Part shown: one piece after another, positions 33,772-41,066 of the stretch
How positions within the stretch are numbered: position 1 is the stretch's first letter
How the letters are laid out: every line of letters begins with the position of its first letter
NCBI GenBank assembly: GCA_018712725.1
Contig: DVGN01000101.1
Span: forward strand, 1-41,066
Source: Candidatus Scatosoma pullicola
Lineage (GTDB): Bacteria; Bacillota; Clostridia; Christensenellales; Borkfalkiaceae
Direction of reading: 5' to 3'
Length of the DNA: 41,066 bases
Program-made: the position numbers and the translations under genes
The notes under the pieces: model-generated
Seen by the model: the letters and a program-made list of their open reading frames with translations, nothing else
Told to the model about the DNA's origin: nothing
Databases searched by the model: none

Positions 33772-33815
33772 AAAGACGGGATACTCTGTCTTTTCCGGGC
33801 GGGATAACCGGAAAA
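33772..33815 (+). promoter_or_regulatory. Two competing stem-loops in the rny leader
   Basis: AAAGAC/GTCTTT (33772-33777 with 33788-33793) and TTTTCCGG/CCGGAAAA (33791-33798 with 33808-33815) share bases 33791-33793, so both cannot form completely. They lie in the leader between promoter and start; a role in self-control of RNase Y is conjecture. Confidence 0.3.
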
Positions 33816-33869
33816 AGCGGAAGTATTCCGACTGATTTTCATTCCATTTTAAATACAGGAGGCACAACG

Positions 33870-35489
33870 GTGAACGGCATAAGTTTGAGCGTCCTGTTTC
33901 TCTCCGTAAGTACGGGTGTATTTATCGGCGTACTCATCGCGGTGATCGCTCTCGCGGCGGTGGGGGTTTTTATAGGTATCACAATCTATAAGAAAAACAC
34001 GGAAAAGAAAGTCGGCGAAGCGAATGCGCGTGCGCGCGCGATCGTCGGCGATGCGGAAGCGGAGGCGGGCAGACTCAGGGCGGAGGCGCAGGCGGAAAGC
34101 AAGCGCGCCTTCAAAGAGGCGCTTCTCGAGGCAAAGGAACAGGATTTAAAATTAAGGAACGAGTTCGAGCGGGAGACCAAGGAGAAAAAGGCGGAAATTC
34201 AGCGCCAGGAACAGCGGGTCAGTCAGAAAGAGGACGCGCTGGATAAAAAGACGGAAGCGCTCGAACAGCAGAAGAACAATCTGCTCCGCCAGGAAGCGGA
34301 GATCAAAAAGCTGCAGGAGAAGATCAGCTCCCAGCACGAACTCATGGTGCAGGAGCTGGAAAAGGTGGCGCAGCTCACCCGCGAAGAGGCCAAGCGGCTG
34401 CTCACGGAGGAGATTCTCGACGAGACCCGCCGCGACGTCGCGGTGCAGGTGCGCACCATGGAGCAGCAGGCGAAGGACGAAGCGGAGATGAACGCCAAAA
34501 AGGTCATCGCGCTCGCCATTCAGAAATGCGCCGCCGACCAGGCGTCCGAGCTGACCGTCTCCGTCGTCGCCCTTCCCAACGACGACATGAAGGCGCGCAT
34601 CATCGGCAGAGAGGGCAGAAACATCCGCGCGCTCGAAGGGGCGACGGGCATCGAACTCATTATCGACGACACGCCCGAAGTGGTCATTCTCTCCGGATTC
34701 GATCCCGTCCGCAGGGAAATCGCAAAGCTCTCCCTCGAACGGCTGATCGCCGACGGCAGAATTCATCCCGCCCGCATCGAAGAGACGGTGGAGAAGGTGT
34801 CCAAGGAGATCGATCTGCAAATCAAGGAAGCCGGGGAAGCCGCCGTGTTCGAACAGGGCATTTTTGGCTTGCATCCCGAACTCGTCAAACTCATCGGCAG
34901 GCTGAAATACCGCACCAGCTACGGGCAGAACGTATATAAGCACTCCATGGAGGTCGCCACCCTTGCGGGGATGATGGCGGCGGAACTCGGGCTGGACGTC
35001 AATTTCGCCAAGCGCGCGGGGCTTTTGCACGACATCGGCAAGGCGGTCGACCAGGAACAGGAGGGCACCCACATCCAGATCGGCGCCGATCTCGCCAAGA
35101 AGTACAAGGAAAACGCCAACGTCGTCAACGCGATCATGGCGCACCACGGCGACGTGGAACCCAAGACGGTGGAAGCCGTCCTCATTCAGGCGGCGGACGC
35201 CATCTCCGGCGCACGTCCCGGCGCGCGGAGGGAGACGGGCACCAATTACGTCAAGAGGCTGGAAAAACTCGAAGAGATAGCTTCCGGCTTCCCCGGCGTC
35301 GAAAAGAGTTATGCCATTCAGGCGGGCAGGGAAGTCCGCGTCATGGTCAAACCCGAACAGGTGGACGACGCGCAGGCGCTCTTTCTCGCCAAGGACATCG
35401 CCAAGAAGATCGAGACGGAACTCGAATATCCCGGTCAGATCAAGGTCAACGTCATCCGCGAATTCCGCGGCGTGGAATACGCGAAATAA
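33870..35489 (+). CDS. rny: Ribonuclease Y
   Basis: Membrane-anchored endoribonuclease that starts mRNA decay. 539 aa from GTG 33870 (AGGAGG seven bases upstream). One N-terminal TM helix at about 10-40, a long coiled coil (about 42-215, rich in Glu/Lys/Gln), KH domain ([20 protein letters not shown]), then the HD domain with [11 protein letters not shown] and [12 protein letters not shown], and a conserved ending [15 protein letters not shown]. Usual length is about 520 aa. It has its own promoter. A 9-pair GC hairpin follows the stop but has no T-run. Confidence 0.98.
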   Translation: MNGISLSVLFLSVSTGVFIGVLIAVIALAAVGVFIGITIYKKNTEKKVGEANARARAIVGDAEAEAGRLRAEAQAESKRAFKEALLEAKEQDLKLRNEFERETKEKKAEIQRQEQRVSQKEDALDKKTEALEQQKNNLLRQEAEIKKLQEKISSQHELMVQELEKVAQLTREEAKRLLTEEILDETRRDVAVQVRTMEQQAKDEAEMNAKKVIALAIQKCAADQASELTVSVVALPNDDMKARIIGREGRNIRALEGATGIELIIDDTPEVVILSGFDPVRREIAKLSLERLIADGRIHPARIEETVEKVSKEIDLQIKEAGEAAVFEQGIFGLHPELVKLIGRLKYRTSYGQNVYKHSMEVATLAGMMAAELGLDVNFAKRAGLLHDIGKAVDQEQEGTHIQIGADLAKKYKENANVVNAIMAHHGDVEPKTVEAVLIQAADAISGARPGARRETGTNYVKRLEKLEEIASGFPGVEKSYAIQAGREVRVMVKPEQVDDAQALFLAKDIAKKIETELEYPGQIKVNVIREFRGVEYAK

Positions 35490-35501
35490 GTTTGCTGTTA
35501 T

Positions 35502-35535
35502 CCTTCCGGGGGCGCTTTCGGGCGCTCCCGGAAGG
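35502..35535 (+). terminator. GC-rich hairpin after rny, no T-tract
   Basis: CCTTCCGGG (35502-35510) pairs with CCCGGAAGG (35527-35535), with an inner GCGC/GCGC. The sequence after it is GGAAAG, so it is an RNA 3'-end stabiliser or poor terminator rather than a standard one. Confidence 0.4.
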
Positions 35536-35603
35536 GGAAAGCCGGGCGAAACAAAGTCGAAGTGACGCCGAACGGAGGCGGAGAAGGCGCAAAGAAGTCG
35601 CGG

Positions 35604-35648
35604 GCGGAAAATTTTTGTAAAAATTTTTGCGAATCGCCCCTTTTCGGC
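35604..35648 (+). promoter_or_regulatory. AT-tract element upstream of the tRNA-Thr promoter
   Basis: The 45 bases directly upstream of the -35 read GCGGAAAATTTTT, a short spacer, AATTTTTGCGAATCGCCC and a C/T-rich end. Over the first 36 bases, 28 match the element at the same position in the pot promoter. UP elements with phased A/T tracts are known at stable RNA promoters. Confidence 0.45.
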
Positions 35649-35677
35649 TTGACAATACACGAGATTTTAACTATAAT
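35649..35677 (+). promoter_or_regulatory. Consensus sigma-A promoter of tRNA-Thr
   Basis: Perfect TTGACA (35649-35654), 17-base spacer, perfect TATAAT (35672-35677). The transcript would begin near 35684, about 58 bases before the mature tRNA. Confidence 0.9.
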
Positions 35678-35741
35678 ATGGCAGTAACACGCGCGGGCGG
35701 CAGGGAAGCGGAAAGCCGGGTGCGCGGGGCGTCAGTTTCAT

Positions 35742-35817
<76 letters not shown>

Positions 35818-35821
35818 AAAG

Positions 35822-35849
35822 AAAAACCACAATATCTTGTGGTTTTTTT
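35822..35849 (+). terminator. Intrinsic terminator of tRNA-Thr
   Basis: AAAAACCACAA (35822-35832) pairs with TTGTGGTTTTT (35837-35847) around TATC, and the T-run continues to 35849. Confidence 0.9.
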
Positions 35850-35869
35850 CGTTTCGGAATGAGTTATAT

Positions 35870-35897
35870 TTGAAATTATTATAATTTTGAGTATAAT
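35870..35897 (+). promoter_or_regulatory. Promoter of the DUF234-type ATPase gene
   Basis: TTGAAA (35870-35875), 16-base spacer, TATAAT (35892-35897) in AT-rich DNA, about 30 bases before the start codon. Confidence 0.7.
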
Positions 35898-35926
35898 ATC
35901 CGGTGGGGAGCATTCGGAGGTGCGAA

Positions 35927-37324
35927 ATGAGGAAATTCGTCAACCGCGCAAAAGAGTTGGAGGCTCTGGAAAAGCAATATGCCGCCGATCAGTCTTCGCT
36001 CGTCATCGTGTACGGAAGGCGCAGGGTAGGCAAAACCGCGCTCATTGCAGAATTTTTGAAAGGGCATCCGGATTCCCTCTATTTTCTCGCGACGGAAGAG
36101 TCGGAAAAGCAAAATCTCAATTACTTCAAAGCGCAGGTCGCGGAGTTTACGGGCAATGCGCTTCTGAATTCTGCCGCCGTGGACTGGCTTACGGTTTTCA
36201 AAACGCTGATCGGATATAAGACGAAAACGAAAAAAATCATCGTTTTGGACGAGTTCCAATATATCGGCCAATCGAATCCGGCATTTCCGTCCGTCCTGCA
36301 AAAGGTTTGGGATACCCTGCTCAAAGATGCCGGCGTTATGCTGATTTTATGCGGATCTCTGGTGTCTTTGATGAAGTCGCAGACGCTCGATTACAGTTCG
36401 CCGCTCTATGGCAGGCGCACGGGACAGATCCGGCTCAAACAGATCCCGTTCAGCCATTACCGCGAATTTTTCGAAGGACGGACCAATGACGAGCTTTTGC
36501 CGTTTTATGCCGTGACGGGCGGCGTTCCGAAATATATAGAAACTTTTTGCGGCTATACGGACATTTACGAAGCCATCGGGCAGAATGTACTCAATTCGCA
36601 GAGTTTTCTCTATGAAGAGCCGTATTTTCTCTTGCAGAAAGAGGTCAGCGAAATCGGCAGCTATTTTTCGCTCATCAAGGCGATTGCGATGGGCAACCGC
36701 AAACTTTCGGACATAGCGACAAATCTTGGCTTAAAACAAACGGGACTTACAAAGTATCTGAAAGTGCTGGCGGATCTGGATTTGGTGGAGCGCGAAGTTC
36801 CCGTGACGGAAGCTGCGCCCGAAAAGAGCAAGAGCGGACTTTATCGGATCTCGGATAACTTTATCGCCTTTTGGTTCAAGTTTGTCTACCCTTATCGCGC
36901 CTACCTCGAAAAAAGGGAAACCGCTTTCGTCCTGTCGCAGATCAAAAAGGGCTTTGTGCAGAACTATGTCTCTTTTGTCTATGAGGGCGTTTGCCGGGAA
37001 AAAATGTGGGAGCTATCCGCTGCCGGCGCGTGGGACTTTCATTTTGATAAGGTGGGCAGATATTGGGGGGCAAAAACGGGAGAGACCGACATCGTCGCCA
37101 TCGATACGGCGGGCGGGAATCTCGTACTCGGCGAATGCAAGTACACGACTGCACCCAAGGGATTGTCGGTTCTGCACGCATTGCAGGAGAAATCCGAAGC
37201 CTTGCGAAAACTTACGCAGACGGAAAATGTGCAGTATATTCTGTTCAGTACGGCGGGATTTACGCAGGGCCTGACGGAGGAAGCGAAGAAGAATCCCGAT
37301 GTGAAACTGGCGGATCGGCTCTGA
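35927..37324 (+). CDS. AAA-type ATPase with DUF234-like C-terminal region
   Basis: 465 aa from ATG 35927 (GGAGG seven bases upstream). Walker A GRRRVGKTA (30-38), Walker B KIIVLDEFQYI (103-113), sensor-like ILCGSLVSLM. A winged helix lies at about 265-300 (KLSDIATNLGLKQTGLTKYL). The C-terminal part (ISDNFIAFWFKFVYPY ... TDIVAID ... LVLGECKY) matches the DUF234 type, and D-x(n)-E-C-K resembles a PD-(D/E)XK nuclease core at about 385-403. The family (archaeal-type ATPase_2 plus DUF234) is widespread and its cellular role unclear. Its DNA is visibly richer in A/T and uses AAA, TTT and ATT codons more than its neighbours. It sits directly after a tRNA gene, which together suggest acquisition. No integrase or matching att repeat is seen. 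Confidence 0.9.
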   Translation: MRKFVNRAKELEALEKQYAADQSSLVIVYGRRRVGKTALIAEFLKGHPDSLYFLATEESEKQNLNYFKAQVAEFTGNALLNSAAVDWLTVFKTLIGYKTKTKKIIVLDEFQYIGQSNPAFPSVLQKVWDTLLKDAGVMLILCGSLVSLMKSQTLDYSSPLYGRRTGQIRLKQIPFSHYREFFEGRTNDELLPFYAVTGGVPKYIETFCGYTDIYEAIGQNVLNSQSFLYEEPYFLLQKEVSEIGSYFSLIKAIAMGNRKLSDIATNLGLKQTGLTKYLKVLADLDLVEREVPVTEAAPEKSKSGLYRISDNFIAFWFKFVYPYRAYLEKRETAFVLSQIKKGFVQNYVSFVYEGVCREKMWELSAAGAWDFHFDKVGRYWGAKTGETDIVAIDTAGGNLVLGECKYTTAPKGLSVLHALQEKSEALRKLTQTENVQYILFSTAGFTQGLTEEAKKNPDVKLADRL

Positions 37325-37344
37325 AACGGCTGTTCCGCGCTGCA

Positions 37345-37368
37345 AAATGCGTATAAAAATGCGTATAA
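37345..37368 (+). repeat. Two perfect tandem copies of a 12-mer
   Basis: AAATGCGTATAA occurs at 37345-37356 and again at 37357-37368, followed by a partial third copy (AGTATAA). It lies between the ATPase stop and the next start. It offers several -10-like TATAAA sequences but no -35. Confidence 0.5.
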
Positions 37369-37424
37369 AGTATAAACCGGCACTCGAAAGGACGGAACGG
37401 GGAACGCGGGGAGGAAGAGGAGAT

Positions 37425-37915
37425 ATGCGGCGGGAACTCGTCCGAAAATTTTACGCCTATTTTTTGTTTTGGCTGTTTATGTCCGCTGTTTTGATCGGGT
37501 TGTCGCTCGCGCTCGTCCTTCCGGCATGGCGCAGGTACGCCGCCGGCGAAGGGGCGCGGGAGAGCCGATCCTGTATTCCTCCGTTCTCGCGTACAACGTC
37601 GTTTTGTCTTTCGTAAAACTCATTCCCTGTTTTGCCGATCTTCCCCGCGTCCTCAAAGGCGGGGAAAAGGTTCTTTACGGCAAAATCGTCGGCTTCAAAG
37701 AGACTTCCGAAGGGGATCCGCCCGAGACGATTTATCATCCGATCGCCGAGAGCGGGGACGGGAAAATCCGCGTGAAGATGAAAGCGGCGGAGGGGGAATT
37801 TGACGGGACGGAATACGGCATGAAATGCACCTTTCTCTATCTGCAACACACGAAACTGTCGGTCGTCTCCGCCGATCTGAAAAAGACGGGGCGGTCCGCA
37901 TTGAAGAAAAAATAA
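37425..37915 (+). pseudogene. Frameshifted small membrane protein gene of unknown function
   Basis: Two frames together make one plausible protein of about 163 aa. The first starts at ATG 37425 (AGAGGAG upstream), MRRELVRKFYAYFLFWLFMS, with a TM helix at about 10-33, and drifts into nonsense after about 37555. From about 37550 another frame gives EPILYSSVLAYNVVLSFVKL, then ADLPRVLKGGEKVLYGKIVG and YGMKCTFLYLQHTKLSVVSA, ending in KKTGRSALKKK at 37915. Loss of one base in the G/C-rich stretch 37552-37562 (GGGGCGCGGG) would explain it; a sequencing error is equally possible. I do not recognise the family. Confidence 0.65.
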
Positions 37916-37918
37916 ATG

Positions 37919-37953
37919 CGGGGACGGGCGGAGAATTGCTCCGTTTGTCCCCG
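37919..37953 (+). terminator. Terminator-like hairpin after the frameshifted gene
   Basis: CGGGGAC...CGGAG (37919-37933) pairs with CTCCG...GTCCCCG (37939-37953), with GGG/TTT wobble pairs between. Only TAATCGTTT follows, so termination would be weak. Confidence 0.45.
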
Positions 37954-37960
37954 TAATCGT

Positions 37961-37989
37961 TTGCAAACGGCGCGCGTTCGTGCTATAAT
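37961..37989 (+). promoter_or_regulatory. Promoter of the M42 peptidase-NUDIX-aroK-reductase operon
   Basis: TTGCAA (37961-37966), 17-base spacer, TATAAT (37984-37989) with the extended -10 TGC in front. It lies 55 bases before the first start. Confidence 0.8.
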
Positions 37990-38043
37990 GATATGGATTG
38001 CGCGGGCGGGCGTCTTTTTGTTTGCCCCGCGCGGAGGCGAGAA

Positions 38044-39096
38044 ATGATAAAGACAGAAAACTATCGGGATTTTATCCTCCGTTCCCTCAAAGAGATCATG
38101 TCGGTGGACAGCCCCACGGGCTTTTCCGCCGCGATTTCCCAAAAACTTCTCTCCCTGCTTTCGGACATGGGCTATCAAGGCGAAACGACCAACAAGCGGC
38201 TGGTCAAAGTCTTTGTTCCGGGCGCGAAAAGGGGATTGAAGCGGGCGGTGTCCGCGCATACGGACACGCTGGGCGCCATGGTGCGCTCGGTCGCCGCGGA
38301 CGGAAAAATCCGCTTCACCCGTTTGGGCGGCCCCATTCTGCCCACCTTCGACGGGGAATACTGCCGCATTTACGCCGACGGCGGTAAGGTCTATACCGGC
38401 ACCTTTCTGTCCGATTCCTGTTCCTGCCACGTCTACAAGGATTCGGGGACGCTCGAACGCAATGAAAACACGATGTTCGTCCGCCTGGACGAAGAGGTCT
38501 CTTCCGCCGCGGACGTCGCGGCGCTCGGCATCCGCACGGGCTCGCCGATCGCGCTCGATCCCAAGACGACCGTGACGGAGAGCGGGTTTATCAAATCCCG
38601 CTTTCTCGACGACAAGGCGGGCAGCGTCTGCCTTCTGACGGCACTTCAGATCATGCGCGCGGAGGGGCTGCGCCCCGAATACGACACCGATTTCTGCTTC
38701 ACCAATTACGAAGAGGTGGGGCACGGCGCGGCGACGGTCGCGGGGGACGCGGACGAGCTGCTCGCGGTGGACATGGGCTGCGTTGGCGCCGATCTCGCCT
38801 GCAAGGAGACGCAGGTGTCCGTCTGCGTCAAGGACAGCCATGGACCTTACGATTACGAGATGGTCGGGCGGCTGATCTCGCTCGCCAAAGAAAACAAAAT
38901 CGACTATGCGGCGGACGTCTATCCCTTTTACGGCTCGGACGTGGGCGCGGCGTGGGGCGCGGGCGCGGACGCCAAGGGCGGGCTGATCGGCCCGGGCGTG
39001 CACGCCTCTCACGGCATGGAGAGAACCCATCTCAAAGGCATGTATGCGACGATCTCCTTGCTTTGCGCCTATCTCGGCTTGGAGAAAATCAAATGA
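38044..39096 (+). CDS. M42 family metallo-aminopeptidase
   Basis: Cytosolic two-metal aminopeptidase of the TET/glutamyl aminopeptidase type. 350 aa from ATG 38044 (GGAGG upstream). Metal and catalytic residues are in place: His72 and Asp74 (SAHTDTLGAMV), Asp189/190 (FLDDKAG), Glu223 and Glu224 (NYEEVGHG), Asp243 (AVDMG), and the late His in HASHGMERTH. PTGF near the start is the usual family beginning. Substrate specificity (glutamyl, leucyl or endoglucanase-annotated forms) cannot be told. First gene of a four-gene coupled operon. Confidence 0.94.
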   Translation: MIKTENYRDFILRSLKEIMSVDSPTGFSAAISQKLLSLLSDMGYQGETTNKRLVKVFVPGAKRGLKRAVSAHTDTLGAMVRSVAADGKIRFTRLGGPILPTFDGEYCRIYADGGKVYTGTFLSDSCSCHVYKDSGTLERNENTMFVRLDEEVSSAADVAALGIRTGSPIALDPKTTVTESGFIKSRFLDDKAGSVCLLTALQIMRAEGLRPEYDTDFCFTNYEEVGHGAATVAGDADELLAVDMGCVGADLACKETQVSVCVKDSHGPYDYEMVGRLISLAKENKIDYAADVYPFYGSDVGAAWGAGADAKGGLIGPGVHASHGMERTHLKGMYATISLLCAYLGLEKIK

Positions 39097-39494
39097 AAAA
39101 ACATATCCGGGTCGCCGCGGCGCTGCTCTTCGAAGGGGGCAGGCTGTTTGCGGCAAAGCGGGGGGAAAGCCCCTATCCCTATCTCGCCCACAAATACGAA
39201 TTTCCGGGCGGAAAAATCGAAGAGGGGGAGACGGAGGAAGAGGCGGTCAAGCGGGAACTCAAAGAGGAACTCGATCTCGACGTGAAGGTCGGTGCGCTGT
39301 TCGCAAAGACCACTTTCGAATATCCCGATTTCATCATCACGCTGTCCGTCTACGAATGCGAGCGCCTCTCTCCTTTCGTCCTGAAAGAACACGAAAGTTT
39401 TTGCTGGATGTCCCCGTCCGGACTGAACGCCGCCGAATGGGCGCCCGCAGACGCGGACATGGTAGAGGGCATCGGCAGGGTATTCGGAAAATGA
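39093..39494 (+). CDS. NUDIX hydrolase, MutT-like
   Basis: 133 aa; the start ATG 39093 overlaps the peptidase stop as ATGA, with GGAG upstream. NUDIX box at about 39-61: GGKIEEGETEEEAVKRELKE followed by ELDLD, matching Gx5Ex7REUxEE. AALLFEGGRLFAAKRGESPY and LAHKYEFPGG resemble (d)CTP/8-oxo-dGTP pyrophosphatases. WMSPSGLNAAEWAPADADMV is the typical end. The true substrate is unknown. Confidence 0.9.
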   Translation: MKKHIRVAAALLFEGGRLFAAKRGESPYPYLAHKYEFPGGKIEEGETEEEAVKRELKEELDLDVKVGALFAKTTFEYPDFIITLSVYECERLSPFVLKEHESFCWMSPSGLNAAEWAPADADMVEGIGRVFGK

Positions 39495-40000
39495 AAGGTC
39501 GGAAAAGCAACATCGTTCTCATCGGCATGCCCGGCTCGGGCAAGACGACGGTGGGCCGGGCGCTGGCGGAAGCGCTCGGGGCGCCGTTTGTCGACTGCGA
39601 CGACCTCATCCGCGCGCGGGAGGGCAAGTCCCTGGAACAGATCATAGAGGAGCGGGGGACGGAGGGTTTTCTCGCGCTCGAAGAAGAGGTCAATGCCCGC
39701 CTCTCTGCCGAAAACTGCGTGATCGCGCCGGGCGGAAGCGTCGTTTACGGCAAGCGCGCGATGGCGCATCTGCAAGAGATCGGGAGGATCGTCTACCTGC
39801 GCCTGCCGTGCACGGAAATCGAAAGGCGGCTGTCCGACCCGAAAGGGCGGGGGGTCGCGATGAAAGAGGGGTACACCCTGAAAGATCTGTACGAAGAGCG
39901 GACGCCGCTCTACGAAAAATATGCGGACATCGCCGTGGACGCGGAGGGAAAGGACGTCGCGGAAACGGTGCGTATCCTTACGGAGAGAATGGAAAAATGA
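39491..40000 (+). CDS. aroK: Shikimate kinase
   Basis: Phosphorylates shikimate in the chorismate pathway. 169 aa; the start ATG 39491 overlaps the NUDIX stop as ATGA. Walker A GMPGSGKTT (12-20), FVDCDDLI with the metal and shikimate Asp residues (35, 37), APGGSVV where most enzymes have GGG, lid region LSDPKGRGVA, and ERTPLYEKYADI, the conserved R-x-PLY. No other aro gene is adjacent. A related small-molecule kinase is less likely. Confidence 0.9.
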   Translation: MKGRKSNIVLIGMPGSGKTTVGRALAEALGAPFVDCDDLIRAREGKSLEQIIEERGTEGFLALEEEVNARLSAENCVIAPGGSVVYGKRAMAHLQEIGRIVYLRLPCTEIERRLSDPKGRGVAMKEGYTLKDLYEERTPLYEKYADIAVDAEGKDVAETVRILTERMEK

Positions 40001-41046
40001 AAGAACAGATGAAAATCGCCGTATACGGCGCGGGCGCCATGGGTACCGTTCTGGGCGGATTTCTGTCCGACTGCGGGCTGGACGCCGAAGTCGACCTCAT
40101 CAGCCGCAACCGCGAACACATTCGGGCAATGGAGGAAAAAGGGGCGCGCATCCTGTGCGCGGCGACGGGGGATACCTATACCAAACAGGTCAACGCCCTG
40201 CTGCCCGAAGAGATGACGGAACAGTACGACGTCATTTTTCTCATGACCAAACAGAAGGACAACGCGCGGACGGCGGGATTTCTGAAAAATTTTCTCAAAG
40301 CGGACGGTGCGCTCGTCTCCGCGCAGAACGGCCTTCCCGAAGAACTGCTCGCCGAAATCGTGGGAAAAGATCGGGTATACGGCGCGGTCTGCGCCTGGGG
40401 CGCCAATCTCGTCGGCGACGGGACGGCGGAACTGACCTCCGACCCCTCCGCCATGACGATGGAGATCGGCAGCTGGTCGGGGCGCTGCGGGAAGCTCAAA
40501 GAGATCCGGGAAATCCTCTCCGCCGTGGGGGAGGTGACGGGCAATCCCGCCTTCGTCACCGTCACCGAAAATCTCGCGGGCGCGCGGTGGAGCAAACTTG
40601 CGATAAACGCCGCTTTTTCGGGGCTTTCGGTCGTCACAGGGCTCACTTTCGGGGAGATCGCGAAGGGCAGGAAGAGCCGCGCCTTCGCGCTCGGCATCCT
40701 GCGGGAGTGCTTTGCGGTCGCCTCCGAACTCGGCGTGAAATTGGAAAAGATACAGGGGCACGACATGGAAAAGCTGCTCGGCGCGCCCGGCTTTTTCGGG
40801 ACGCAGAAGGCGCTCTTTCTTCTCCCGATCGCGATGCGCAGGCATAAACTTCTCGTCTCCGGCATGCTCCGCGATCTCGAAAAGGGGAAGCGCTGCGAAA
40901 TCGATTACATAGACGGCGCGGTGAGCCGTCTCGGGGACAAGTGTTCGGTGGATACCCCCCTTTGCGACAAGGTCGTGGAGACGGTGCACGGCATCGAAAA
41001 CGGACTTTGCGAAATCTCTCCCAAAAATCTCGATTTTTTCTCGTAA
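39997..41046 (+). CDS. Ketopantoate reductase family protein (PanE/ApbA-like)
   Basis: 349 aa; the start ATG 39997 overlaps the aroK stop as ATGA. Rossmann motif IAVYGAGAMGTVLGG (7-21) for NADPH, LMTKQKDN, LVSAQNGLPEE, then the catalytic Lys region ARWSKLAINAAFSGLSVVTG and the C-terminal CEIDYIDGAVSRLG with the substrate-binding acidic/Ser region. Length slightly exceeds E. coli PanE (about 300). With no other pantothenate gene nearby, it may be true ketopantoate reductase or a paralogue of unknown 2-oxoacid specificity, so no symbol is assigned. Confidence 0.88.
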   Translation: MKEQMKIAVYGAGAMGTVLGGFLSDCGLDAEVDLISRNREHIRAMEEKGARILCAATGDTYTKQVNALLPEEMTEQYDVIFLMTKQKDNARTAGFLKNFLKADGALVSAQNGLPEELLAEIVGKDRVYGAVCAWGANLVGDGTAELTSDPSAMTMEIGSWSGRCGKLKEIREILSAVGEVTGNPAFVTVTENLAGARWSKLAINAAFSGLSVVTGLTFGEIAKGRKSRAFALGILRECFAVASELGVKLEKIQGHDMEKLLGAPGFFGTQKALFLLPIAMRRHKLLVSGMLRDLEKGKRCEIDYIDGAVSRLGDKCSVDTPLCDKVVETVHGIENGLCEISPKNLDFFS

Positions 41047-41066
41047 GCGGCGGGCGATTCGCCCCG

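Overview
The window is a piece of a fairly GC-rich Bacillota (Firmicutes) chromosome, most likely an uncultured gut-type member of class Clostridia. The evidence is the Clostridia-like order of the division and cell wall (dcw) genes, a MurE with the DNPR motif of meso-diaminopimelate enzymes, a SpoVG homologue, an RNase Y gene near recA, strong Shine-Dalgarno sites, near-consensus sigma-A promoters (TTGACA-17-TATAAT), and intergenic hairpin repeats of a type common in gut Clostridia. The rank below class is inference. Almost everything is housekeeping. I found no phage, transposase, CRISPR array or obviously new multi-gene system.

Left part, minus strand (1-6196): a polyamine import operon read as XRE/cupin regulator, potA, potB, potC, potD. 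It runs from a perfect sigma-A promoter at 5215-5243, and potD is cut by the window edge. A 600-base intergenic island (about 5250-5870) holds two kinds of repeat and no convincing gene. rpsT (ribosomal protein S20) follows with its own promoter and terminator.

Middle, mostly plus strand (6352-23739): peptidoglycan and division genes. murI, then mraZ-rsmH-ftsL-like-ftsI-murE-mraY-murD-ftsW-murA-divIB ending at a strong terminator. ftsA-ftsZ follow from a separate promoter and terminator, then spoVG on the minus strand, divergent from murC. Together they supply D-glutamate (MurI), build the UDP-MurNAc-peptide (MurA, C, D, E), attach it to the lipid (MraY), and polymerise and crosslink it at the septum (FtsW, FtsI) under the Z-ring (FtsZ, FtsA, DivIB, FtsL-like). 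murB, murF, murG and an ftsB/divIC gene are not in the window.

Right part (23752-41046): a long probable operon ftsK-rimO-pgsA-cinA-recA-nadE between one promoter and one terminator; rny with its own promoter; tRNA-Thr(GGT); an AT-richer DUF234-type ATPase that looks acquired; a frameshifted small membrane protein gene; and a tightly coupled operon of M42 aminopeptidase, NUDIX hydrolase, shikimate kinase and ketopantoate reductase-like protein joined by three ATGA overlaps.

The observations most worth a second look are: an apparent ATC start codon for the division transpeptidase (ftsI); a 158-base out-of-frame overlap of murD and ftsW; TGGGN-type repeats, the known MraZ operator pattern, inside the mraZ promoter; an FtsL-like protein with a very long cytoplasmic extension; an FtsA with degenerate nucleotide-binding motifs; a PotA with two tandem TOBE-like domains; and a colinear element upstream of the -35 boxes of several promoters.
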